From: Sodiomyces alkalinus F11
Lineage: Eukaryota; Ascomycota; Sordariomycetes; Glomerellales; Plectosphaerellaceae
Direction of reading: 5' to 3'
Length of the DNA: 64,000 nucleotides
NCBI RefSeq assembly: GCF_003711515.1
Contig: NW_021167079.1
Location: 5,023,158-5,087,157 of the forward strand
How positions within the stretch are numbered: position 1 is the stretch's first letter; the number at the start of each line of letters is the position of its first letter. The notes under the pieces are model-generated. The model saw nothing but the letters and a program-made list of their open reading frames with translations, had not been told where the DNA came from and did no database searches. The translations under genes were made by a program, and so were the position numbers. Shown here piece by piece: positions 31,409-42,266 of this stretch.

Positions 31409-33984
31409 CTAATGGTCGAAGAAGCTCCTCGACCTCTTCAAGGTGCTCAAATCTACCAGCCCCAGCACCCGTCCGTCCAGCCGGAGCACACTCTCATCCC
31501 AGCGCCACCACACGGCACCTACCATCGCCGCGATGACTGCCTGCGCAACGGACATGCCGATCACCATAGCCCGTAGTCCCCGCGTCCCCTGAACGAGCAC
31601 CCCAGCAGCCTCCCCAGCCGAACGACCCACCCCCGAAGAAGACCGCTCCACGGCGTTGGCAATTCCCAGGACGAAGATGCCGGCGAAGAAAGCCCGCCAG
31701 CATCCCACGCCGGCCTCCATGTCGGCCACGACCCGGAGACAGACGTGCGGGTTGGCCGTCTTGCTCCGCGCCAACCGCCAGGAAAGCGGCCGCACCAGAC
31801 CGCCGAGACCGTACGTCCCCGCCGCGAGGAAGCCGAGCAGGACGGAGAGGAGGGGGAACGAGAGCGCACCGGGCACCCCCGCGCGGGCGTGGGTTTCTAG
31901 ACCGAAGGCTAGGGTTCCTGTCATCATCAGCAGTGTACCTGCCGAGGTGACGGCCAAGAGGCTCCGGGCCGTCATGGTGGAGGTGGAGACGGCGGTAGGC
32001 GACAGTCCCAGACGGTCCGACAGGGCGGCGAACGAAAGCACCGAGGCGGTGGCGAGCACGAAAGGGGCGGCCAGGAGAGACCCGACCTGAGCGGGATCGA
32101 GAGCCGCGGCCCGTCGAGGGGCGAAGAGGGTGGAGGTGACGTGGGTCAAGCCCCAGAGGGCCGAGGTGGGGAGGAGGGTGAGGAGGGCGAGAAGGAGGGT
32201 CGTGGGCGTGATGACGGCGCGAGGCCCTTGGAGCAGGGTCCGGGTGTCGCGGTACCCGCGGAAATCGGAGACCGGGTTGATGCGGTCTAGGTAGTACCTC
32301 GTTGTCTCGGAGGTCGGGACGCGGACGTTGACGCGGCAGTAGTGGCCGAATTCGATCCGCCTCGTCGTCATGGTCGTGGTTGTCCTGGTGGACGTTGTGC
32401 CGACGGATGACCGGCGCCGCGACGGCGCAGGCGACTTGCTGGCGGTGGTAGTACCGGTACCCGTTCCGCTGAACCAGCGATCAAAAGCAGTTTCCGGGGC
32501 CGCAAAGAGGGCGAGGAGGATCGAAACAGCGAGGAATCCAGTCGCTATCTGGAACGGCACGGCGAAAGCGCGGTTTCCCTCCCCTCCCGCGTCCCGTGCC
32601 GCGACGCCCGTGAAGAGCGGGGACCCCCAGGTGGCGATGGCGGTCACCGCGTCCAGGAGGGCGAGGCGGGGGCGGCGCTCGTGCTCGAAGTACAGGTCGT
32701 ACACGGAACCCAGCGGCAGCGCGTCGAAGGCGCCCCAGCCCAGGCCCTGGACGATGCGGGCGGCGAGGAAGCCGCCGTAGGTGGCGCGCGTCGAGGTGGA
32801 GGCGGTGGCTGCGCAGCCGCAGAGGAGGAGGACGAGGGAGGCGATGTAGACGGGTCTCTTGCCGTAGAGCCTTGAGGCGACGACGCTGGCGTGCACCGCG
32901 ACGGTGGAGAAGAGGAGCGGGGCGGCTGTGAGGGCGGCGACGGAGGTGGGGGATGCCGCGAGGTGGGAGGCGAGCGGGGAGGCGAGCGGGAGGAGGATTG
33001 TCTTTGTTGCCGAGGTTGTTGCGAGGGCGGTTAGCAGGGCGAAGAGGGTGAGGTCCTTTTTCCAGAGGGGCCAGTTCTGGGGAGTTGTCAGTCAGGTCGG
33101 GTCTGTTGGGGGGGGTAGAGAAAAGGGGGGGGGAGCCGACATACCAGAGGATCCTCCTCGTCGTCCGAAGGTTGCGGTACCAACGCCGTGGGACCATCGG
33201 CCTGGTGCTCCTGCTCCTGCTCCTTCTCGGCGCCATACCACATCGCCTTGCAGGATTTACTCTTCATCTTCACGCCTGTCGCCATGTTGGACGTCGAATC
33301 AGACAACTTCCTGCCTGCCGCAGAAGTAACACTCCTCGCCCTGGACAAGGCCATCTCGACAGTCACTCTCGCCTCGTCCCACTTGGAATTGGAGGGTGGA
33401 GGCAATTGCGGAAGAGGCTGAACAGGCACGGGTACGGGCACAGGCGCCTCACCCTCTTCTCCCGCTGTGTGGTGCCTAGGCCTGCTGCTGACCCCCGCCG
33501 TGCTGGGTCTCGAAAGGCTCGCCAACGTCGGTGGCGGCGGCAGTTCTCTCGCGGGAGGCGGCGCGGCGGGAGGACCGAAGTAGCTGCTCGCCAGCGTACT
33601 CGTGCTGGGCTGGGCGCGGGAGTGGGCGCGGGAGTGGGCGCGAGACCGGGACGTCGACATGGTGCCCGCTATGCTGGGGCCCGTGGCGCTCCTGCCGGTC
33701 CCCGCCGTCCCGGGCTTGGGCCCGATCTTGGTTCCGCTGAGTGTCGCATCGTTCGTAGCCGAGGTCGAGGTCGAGGTCGAGGTCGAGGTCGGGGCCGTCC
33801 CGGGGCGCGACAGAGGTAGGTCATCTTTCGGGGGCACAGGCGGAGGGACGTCGAGGCCTGTCGACAAGAGTCCCGGGGCTGTGTGTGTCGTGTTTTGTGT
33901 TGCTGTCACTGTCGCTGTCACTGTCACGAGGCTCTTCCCTAGCTCTGCGGCGCCGTCGTCGTCTCTCGGTTGGTCTTGTTCCAT
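31409..33984 (-). CDS. MFS transporter with long disordered N-terminus
   Basis: Exons 33145-33984 and 31409-33076 give 835 residues; donor GTATGT, acceptor CCAG. The first 280 residues are low-complexity: TATVTATQ, PPPVPPK, repeated ST pairs (coded by a GTCGAG microsatellite near 33765-33795), RAHSRAHSRAQ and PVPVPVPV. They end in an acidic DDEEDPL. Exon 2 begins NWPLWKKDLTLFALL and encodes about 12 membrane spans of the major facilitator fold. These include VYDLYFEHERRPRLALLDAV in the loop after span 4 and IVQGLGWGAFDALPLGSV. A serine/threonine-rich loop (TTTASKSPAPSRRRSS) separates the two halves. The fold is clear but the substrate is unknown. The ATG at 33984 is the first in frame after the upstream spacer. 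Confidence 0.8.
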
Positions 33985-36201
33985 TTGACTCGGTTATCCT
34001 GCCTTGACTCGTCGCCCTCTCGGAGTAAACAGAGCAATAGATGAAAATAAAATAAATAATAAAATGAATAAATCGAAGTGAAAGAGACCTGGTCGGTTCG
34101 AATTGGTGATTGTCTGTCTCTGTTCTCCCAGCTAAACACGGAGGACCAGCCTTCGCGATGTTGAGCTCACCTACCAGGCACCGGTCTTCACACCACACCG
34201 CGATGGGAAGGAAGCTCGTGTAGTGGTCGGGCCAGGAGGTTCGTTTCCCAGGAGGTTGCCCAGGAGGTTTTCTCAGAAGAAATCAAAGAAATGGGAAACA
34301 AAAACGAATTATAATTAAGCCAAATTAGATAGTCCCAAGAACAGAACAGAAATAATAATAATAAATTATTAGGAAAGAAGCGAAAATAGCAGCCCAGCTG
34401 CAAAAAAAAAAAAAAAAGAAAAAGAAAGGAAAGCGCACGTCCTTTCAGAGAATGTCAAGTGAGAGGGAGGCTGAATGAATCATGTGGATGTGATCAAGAA
34501 GCTGGGAAAGACGAGAAAGACCGAGACATCTTCGGCTTCGGCCCTACTGGAGCTACATCGTACGCGTTACGAATCATCTGTCCTTCGCACTTTCGGACGC
34601 GACTTTCGTACGCCATGTAACGCCCTGCCTTGTCGCCAACGACTCCGTAGTGTGTCGCGATTCGGACCGCATGCTTGCCGAGAGGTGGGTACAGTGGTAT
34701 GGCGGCTTCGAGGGAGCAGTGGGAACAGAAACAGAGCCTGTTCTTTTTTGTGAGAGGACGTAAATCAGACGGATGATCACACGCAGACAGACTGAACTGG
34801 CTGCGTGCACAGAGACACGCACAGACAGATGCACACTACGCTTTGACGTCGGCGGTGACCTCGGGCATGGGGTGGCTGAGCGCAAGCAAGGACTCGGTAG
34901 AACGTTCCGAAACAACGGCTTGAGAGGCCAAGAGGTCCGAAAGTAATTACGAAGCAGAGAAAAAGACGAGAAGCAAGGGAAGATGTGGGATGTCTTGAAG
35001 GCCGTGTAGTGTGATACGACCAGGCCCATGCCCGAACGTACTGCGAAATAACATGTAAGACTGATTCATCGCAAAGTCAGGGAGAGACCTCAGCCCGCCC
35101 CCTCCGCATAGGGCTAAAAAGAAAGAAGAATGAATTCGTACCTCCTAGTGACAGACCATATAAGTGAGCTATTATACAACGTACGTGCAGTACGAAGTGG
35201 AAAGGTCGTATCACCTGTTACAGATGTAACCTCAACCCCTGACCCCTGTCTGACCCCTGACCCCTGAGTTCCCGGGGCCTGCGATCGATATGGAATCTTG
35301 GAATGTTCAGCTTCTCATTCTATCAAGCACAAAGTCAGTCGTAGGACTGCTAGTGGCAGGTAGGACGGATGCCGATAGAGACATGTCTTCGATGACAGAT
35401 CTTGACAGATCTTGACAGATCATGACAGGTCCCCTACCCGCTTCACTTGGTCCTCTCGCTCTGACGCGACGGCCGCCACAACACAAAACAATCCGGCGCT
35501 GGGACCATCCGAGTATCCGAACCAGATCATGATCGCAAACATCTCCCTCCCCTCTTCCACTACCGGTTTGACCAGATATAAGATGCATGATATATGTAGG
35601 TATGTACGTTGTATGGGTGGCGCCTCTCGGCTGTTACGGCACAATAATGCACAGCGTCCTGTGCGCGCACGCATAGGGCCGAGTGACTGGTCGGCCGATC
35701 AAACGGGTTTGTGTCGAGTCCAGCTATTCAGGTCTTCAAATGGCATATAGTACCGCAAACTGGACGTTTGTGCGTGTCGCTGTCTACCAAACCATCTCCA
35801 TGACATCATGACACGACCGTAATAATAGGCTGTCCAGAGGCGAGGGGAGGCCTCGTAAACCAGAAAAGTGCCTTGGTGGGAGCAACGCAAGCCTCTCCGT
35901 CGAGGCGCACGTAGAAATCTGTATCTGGACGATATTAGAACCGGGTTGGTCAATGGCGTGAAAACAGGGCGATAATAATCGGCGCTCCATGCTCCTCGTT
36001 TTCTTCCTCGTTGTCGGTAGCTGTAGACGGCAATGCGATTCCCTAGGTGCCATCGAGTTGTATACGGCATGACTGACGTTCGCCACAGGTCATGTATCCC
36101 GTAGTGTGTTCATGTTTGCTATTGGGGGTTGACGTTTCGCAACTCGGAATCATCGAGCCGAGGAACAATGTTTCCATTCCCCTTTCCCTCTTTCCACCCT
36201 C
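33985..36201. other. 2.2 kb gene-poor spacer
   Basis: No gene is supported. Features seen: AT-rich ATAATA blocks (34043-34070, 34347-34372) and an A15-type run near 34400. There is a GACCCCT tandem array (about 35238-35268) and three copies of GATC(T/A)TGACA (about 35397-35425). A minus-strand frame near 34918-34837 ends in a plausible peptide (HPMPEVTADVKA), but no start or splice partner was found. Confidence 0.45.
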
Positions 36202-36756
36202 TCAAACCTGATAAGAGGCGATGACAATAGCTTTACCTGAATTGGCGACTTCTTGCACGGCTAGCTTGTCCATGGCAAGGAGGATTTTGGTCGTGCGGAC
36301 CAGCAACTCTAGAATTCACAGTCAGCCCTGCCACTCCTTCGCCATCAAACCTCTTCCATCATGGCCTGTCACGGTGACACACATACCTTCATAATGAAGA
36401 ATATACTCGACAGGCGGGTTCTCCGTCGAAACGAGAATATGCCCCCACTCCTCCAGTGCAGTCTCCGTGTCCGTCTTCTGCACCGTAAACCGCAAACCCA
36501 CGGTTTGGTGCACGTCAGCCCACAAGACGTCCAGGCCCTCCGCCGCAGCACCGCCCGTTGTCCCGGACGCGCTCCTCTCCGCCGCCTCGGCCGCCCAATC
36601 GCGCCACACCCGCACCACGCCTTCGCCGATGGCCTGGTGGCTCAGGAAGATACCCGGACGCGGCCCCTGCCGGACGATGCTCGTGGACGCGCAGAGCTGG
36701 GAGAACCAGTCCGCGTCGTCCATGAACACGCGATGTGTGGGCTTGGGTGCCCTCCG

Positions 36757-36789
<33 letters not shown>

Positions 36790-37267
36790 AGCTGCCCCGC
36801 TGGCGCCATGGGTATCGGTCACTTCGAGTTGGAAGTGTGAGTAGAGGCTGCCGAGGTCCGCGAGGCCCCAGTCCGCCGATTCGAGGGGCCGAAGCGACGA
36901 TCCCAATGGGGACTGAGATGGGGACGGAGGCGGCGACGAGCCCAGGGGTCGGATGGAGCGGGCATGGCAGGCGAGCGACGGAGTCGTGACCTTGGCGACC
37001 GGGTGGTAGCATTCTAGGAGTATCTCGTGGCGACCGAGATGAGCGGTGGCTAGGAGTCGGAGCTTGAGGGCTTCGGTCGCTACCGCGTGAATGCGGTGCG
37101 AGACGAGAGTCAGGCCGACCAGGGAGAGCGTCGGGAGACGTTCGAAGATGGAGAGGAGGAGCTTTGGAACGAGTTAGATGTTAGTTAGGACTGAAGTGTC
37201 CCTGAGCAGGCCGGGAAGCAACACGTACCTCGTTCGGCAATTCCTCGATGAGAGAAAGCCTTGACAT
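36202..37267 (-). CDS. F-box domain protein
   Basis: Exons 37229-37267, 36387-37161 and 36202-36308 give 306 residues. Donors are GTACGT and GTATGT, and acceptors AAAG and CTAG. The first 45 residues form an F-box across intron 1: MSRLSLIEELPNELLLSIFE followed by RLPTLSLVGLTLVSHRIHAVA. The protein may thus be an SCF ubiquitin-ligase substrate adaptor through Skp1. The middle holds a proline- and serine-rich patch and a run of alternating Asp-Ala coded by a GTCGGC repeat (36763-36789). A globular part follows (FMDDADWFSQLCASTSIVRQ, VLWADVHQTVGLRFTVQK, EWGHILVSTENPPVEYILHY), ending LLVRTTKILLAMDKLAVQEVA. An additional 3' intron with a GTAAAG donor at the very end cannot be excluded. Target unknown. 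Confidence 0.8.
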
Positions 37268-38449
37268 GATGATATAAAAGATATCGGCGATATGAGACGG
37301 TAAAGATATATCGATTCAAGAAATGATAGGATCTTTGTCCAGGACACTAAAGATCAAAAAGTCGAAAAGCTCGTGCCGAGCGAGGTGACCATGTTTAATA
37401 ACTAGCTGCCTCGGCCGTGATGCGAGCTCAGAAACAATTCGGAAGAATAGTCATTTCGATCGCGGAGGCGCCGCAGTGTAATTAAGTTGAGCGGAGGATC
37501 CCGATCCGAGATGACGGTCGACGACCCAGTCGACGTTATCGGATGAGATGGGGAGATGGGATTATAGGATCGGCTTGTGAGAGGGTAAGAGAAATGATAG
37601 ATGTTGATAGATGACCGGGAATTGGTTGGGTATTGCTTTGGATGGCTCGAGGGGGATGTACAAATACGAAGTACGGACGTGCGGAGTGCGGAGTACGGTG
37701 ATGTCGCGGTCACGGTCACGGTTTGGGCATCATGACGAGAGGGGCATAGTGGGGCCACACCGAAAGGAGGTCCTCGGTGACCCCGTAACGGTAAGGGCCG
37801 GACCGGAAGACGCCGAGTCTCACCGAGACCTCCAATATCTGAAGTGCCGAGATATTCTGAGATGTTGAAAAATTCACGGGTCCACGGGTTGCCAGTTATC
37901 GGATGATCTGTGATTAGTATTTAAGGTCCCCCTCTCTTCGAGATCCAAGTAACAGCTCATAACCAGCTATTTGTCCAACTCATCCCCGTACTCCGTCCCA
38001 TCACGCCACACGCCACGGGACATGAATCAGGTTCACAAGTCCGAAATTGTCACCATGTCTGTCGCACAAGACAGACATCCTTCAAGGGAGACACCCTACA
38101 TTACAAACGCCGGTTGTTCTTTTAACGGGGCACCTTGTGTTATTCGTTGCAGAGTAATGTCCTGGGGTGGTCACTGCGCCGGCATACCAAATAGAACATA
38201 CTACGACAGGACAAATGCCCATCATCATATCCGATATCCCACGACTCTAGACAGCTTTCCTCTAGCAGCCATGTCTAGGCATAATAGGGAGTGCTTGTGA
38301 ACCATCCAGGCCCTATATCCTGGACCCGTAAAACCAAACAAACTCCCCCGATCCGCGTGCCATCCAATCCCAACATCATCATGAAATGCCCAAAAGGAAA
38401 AGGAAAAGGAAAAAAAAAAGGGGGGAAAAGCCCAGAACCAAGCCGACAC
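37268..38449. other. intergenic
   Basis: No supported gene. A TATTTAAGG element (37918-37926) sits about 100 nt before a small 92-residue frame (38022-38300) that has no recognisable features. Short TACGGA/GGAGTACGG repeats occur near 37671-37697. Confidence 0.45.
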
Positions 38450-41400
38450 TCAGTCCACAATCAACCCCTCCAGGACACGCATAGCTCGCGTCCCCTCGTT
38501 TTCAAACCGGCTAACCATCTTCTCAGACTCATGCTTCAGCTGCTCCTCCGCCTGCTCCGCGTTAAAATAGATCCATTCCTCCACCGTCATCCGCTTCTCC
38601 GGGCTCGTGAGCTCCGCCCCGCGCGCCACCAACCGCGCCATCGCCCCCTCGTAGTTGTTGTTCTCCTTATCCGTCTCGTCGACCTCCTCCCCCCCATGCG
38701 CATTCTTCTTCTGCGGCGTGCCGAATATTGCGTCGAGGTCAACCGCCGTCCAGGGCGTCGTGGTACGGAGCCCCGCCACCACGTTGTTGTTGTTGTTGCG
38801 CTTCGACGGTGACCCTCCCGCCGGTCGCCTGGGCGTCGCCGCCGCCGCCGCCGCCGCAATGGGCGCCAGAGCCACTCGCTTCTGCGTGAGTATGTTGGCC
38901 GGCCGCACCGACGACGGCGGTTGGTTCTCGGCGTCGGACGCCTGGGGCGAGGGAGACGGCGATATCGCCGGTTGGCGGGCCGACGCCGCGGGGGAGATGT
39001 GTGCCGCCCGGGGCGTTGCTGGTGGCAGTTGGAGGTTCCTAGGCAGGGGCGAGGGCGACGGAGGAGCTTCGGGCGACGACGATGCGGCCTTTGGCGTGCC
39101 CGCCCTCTTTGTTGTTCCTGGCTCTGGCGTCTGGTGATTCGAGGCGGGAGATTCCCACACCTCGGGCTCGGCTGGAGTCTCGGGAACGCCAACTACGACG
39201 GGATCTTGATGGATTTCCTCGAGTCCCTCGGGTTCTTCGGTTTCCTCCACAGGTGCTTCTGCTACCGCTTCAGCGAGTGGCTCATCCTCGTGAACCGCAA
39301 GTTCATCTTCATCCAGCTCCCTTTGCTGGGCTTGGGCTGACAAGCGGGACGTCGCTGACTTCTTAGACTGTCGACCCGGCTTCCTTCCCGTGTTGCTAGT
39401 GCGATCCGCAGAGGAGTCGGCGGATATCCTGTTGACGATCGTAGCCGTGCTGCTGCTGTTGTTGTCCTCTTCCGCGGCGGGAATAGTGTCCTCTCGAACG
39501 GGCAAGTCATCGCCCTGGTTCTCATCCTGGTTCTCATCCTGCTCTTGCTCCTCCCGTTCCCGTTCCGCAGCAACTTCGGCGGCGGCTTTGGCCTCTCGTG
39601 CCTCTTTCGCCATCTGAGCCTTGGTTGGCTTCGACACCTTGCGAGTTCCCGCCGCCTTACGGCCCTTCTTAGGAACTACCAAGCACTCTTCTTCTTCTTC
39701 TTCGTCGGCCTTTTCAGCTGACGCTGACGCTGCCGCCGCCGCCGCCGCAGCAGCAGCCTCTTCTGCGTCTAATTGTTCCTGCAGTCTCTGCAGTTCCGCC
39801 TCCACCTCATCTTCATCCTCTGCTGGGTACGGGTCAAAAGAAAATTCAGGAAGCTTTTCCGCCGCCTCGTTCTTCTGTGCCCGTCCCTTTGCCGTCTTGG
39901 CTCCCTTGCCCTTAGCAGGGACCCTTCGGCGCTCCGAATCGGAGTCATGCATGACGTCTTCGTCGTCCGTTAATGGCCGCTCGAGATCCGCCTCAAGCTG
40001 CCGCTCAATTTCGTCGTCGTCGTCGTCGTTGTTGTCGTCGTCGTCGGGGAATGCGCCCGGAGCAGCTCGCAAGGACGCAGTGGAGGCAGCAGCCCGGACT
40101 GATGACGCGCCTGAAACCTTGCGTGTGTTCCGCGTATTCGATGCCCGTGCCGTCTTCCGGCCCTTGCCCTTGCCCTTGGCAGGCGGTGCGTCGGCCATGT
40201 CCGTGTCAGCCTCCGAAGGCTCGACGACCGAACGTTCAACCGTTCGACTAGCACGCGTTCGCGTCGCCCTCTTTTTCGCCGCCGGGGCTTCCGACACGGT
40301 GGCCACCGAATCATCCATGGCGTCGCTGTTCCTCTTCCGACCGCGTGCGGGCTTGGTGAGAGGTGGTGGCAGTGGAAATTCCTCCTTCACAGGATCGCTC
40401 TCTACCACTTCAACGGGTTCGTCCCTCTTCGCCTTTGTCTTCCGGCCCTTCGCTGCCGTAGTAGTCTTCTTCGGGCGACCTGCCTTCTTGCCAGCCGCCG
40501 TGGAAGCAGTCGTCATGACGCTATCCTCGACGTTGGCAGTGACATCTTCCATGACCGAGGGGAGCTCGGACACGGCCGTGGCGACGGATTGAACAGATGC
40601 ACGAGAGACTTTGGAGGCCCTACCACCTTTGCCTTTCGATGCTTTCTTCAATGTCGCATACTGGTGGGTCAGCCCGAAGAACGGGCAGTCAGGCGATCGG
40701 TTGTAATGTTCGTCCCTGATTTCCGTTGGCAAAAGGTCAAGTCAAATAGGAAGTGGAGATGCGGTAAGCACTCACATTGGTTTATCGCCTTGCTCCCACC
40801 CATCCAAGGCAAGTTCACAATAAGGGCACGTCGCCATATCGTCAGATTGGCTGAGTGGTGTCCACTTCCATCCCGCCTCGGCCAGCTTCGTAACCCCCAA
40901 GTCAGCTATAGCTCGTACCACACAAGTGATGAAAAAAGAAGGGAAATGCAAAGGAAGGGGGGGGGTACCTGTTTGGTCTTGCACTTCCAACCTCTCTTGT
41001 TCTCATGCGGCCACATTCCCGCAAACGTCGCCTTGCGCGCCTCAACCATGTAGAGTGCGTTGGGATCCTCCGTCGCATATTTCTCGTACCCGGCCGCAAT
41101 GGCAGCCACGATAGCGAAGCCGCAGTTGGGAGAATGCTTCAGGTGTTCCTCCAACGCATCGTCACCTTCTTCCCAGCCATCCAGGGACTTGTCGCAGAGA
41201 AAGCAGCGGACGTTGTCGAGTGTTTCGGGGCGAGGTTGCCACACGAAGCCAGCTCCGGCAAGCTGAGAATGGAAACCAATGTCAGTCCCTCCCGTCCAAC
41301 AAGACGGTGCGGTGTTTGTTGCATAAAAAACCTGCTCACCTTGTCCGCAGGTAGGTATTTGGCATGGGGCCAGGTCGAGCCTTTCGGCGCACGAGCACCC

Positions 41401-41528
41401 GCCGTGGAACCGCGCTTCTTCGGCGCACCAAGCGGCTTCTTGAAAGAGGCCAACCGGCCATCGAAGGTGAATTCGGGCGGGACGCCGTCTGATGCGGGTA
41501 CCATCTTCAGGGAAGAATCTCGCGCCAT
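38450..41528 (-). CDS. BIR1: survivin-like BIR protein BIR1
   Basis: Exons 41340-41528, 40969-41262, 40776-40885 and 38450-40715 give 952 residues. Fungal BIR1 is the survivin-type member of the chromosomal passenger complex (with Aurora, INCENP and borealin partners) at kinetochores and spindle. Two BIR domains are split by introns. The first (about 20-125) ends in RCFLCDKSLDGWEEGDDA with zinc ligands completed by HLKHSPNC. The second (about 140-225) has CPYCELALDGWEQGD and HYNRSPDCPFFG. The remaining 700 residues are low-complexity: lysine-rich KGKGRK boxes, acidic blocks, an alanine run and Ser/Pro-rich segments with many possible kinase sites. The extreme C-terminus (VEEWIYFNAEQAEEQLKHES, then a helix to LEGLIVD) is the conserved part expected to bind partners. 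All joins keep frame. Confidence 0.92.
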
Positions 41529-42266
41529 GTTGGGGCGGTGGTGGTCCCTGTCGGACAGCTGGGCAAGGGAAGAAGAAGTAGCGGATCGAATTCGAGGAGT
41601 ATATTGGGGGTGATGTGCTCAGAAAAGCGTGCTAGAGATTGCCCATTGAGACGAGATTCCAGGGGAGTCGGATAGGTGAGCAGACGCAGATGGAGCAAAA
41701 AGCCGTGATTGTTAATTCAAGAGCGTCAACAGAGTGTAGTGTGGCAGGTGATAAGGCAGAATGGATCTGGATTGAGGTGATGTCGATGTACGAAGAGATG
41801 GCAGCAATGGCAACTCAACTTCGGGGCAGAGAGGGTCACGGTTAGAGGTTAGACCGCGTTTGTTTACATTTCAGCCAGAGTGGGTCCAGATAACGGCTGG
41901 GATGGCGCAGCTGTGGGGCTGGATGCCGGTGTGGCTGATGACACAGACAGTTTCAGTCAGAGTACGGAGTACGGAGTACATGGTACGTAGGTACATGTGG
42001 CATCGTAGATTCGTACAGGTAGCTCAGTGGGCCGCATGACATAACTCGCAACTCAAGGTATTCGTGCTTCTTTTGTACCTAAGGTACTTGTGTCTTCTAA
42101 GCCTGTCTCTCAAGTTTATTGGTTATAGGGAGGGAGGGGAGTATAAGCCTTCTGGATCTGAGTCTTATATAGCTTAACCAGGGCCCGTCTACACTCAACA
42201 TGCGTCCGAGGTGTATAATCCTTCCGCGAATGCGCCAGAGAGAGCTCCATCCTCTTGGATACTGTC
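41529..42266. other. intergenic with short palindromic motifs
   Basis: No gene supported. It contains tandem GTACGGAGTACGGAGTAC (about 41960-41977) and a perfect 13-nt palindrome GTACCTAAGGTAC (42075-42087). Confidence 0.5.

Noticed and set aside
34837..35029. Possible minus-strand small gene ending HPMPEVTADVKA
   Set aside because: An in-frame stop lies upstream and no acceptor, donor or start exon fits; probably chance.
35233..35427. Direct repeats resembling a CRISPR array
   Set aside because: Simple tandem GACCCCT and GATCTTGACA repeats without spacers; the genome is eukaryotic.
38022..38300. 92-residue plus-strand frame downstream of a TATTTAAGG element
   Set aside because: No motif, no clear codon bias, no signal peptide; a promoter-like element alone is not enough to call a gene.
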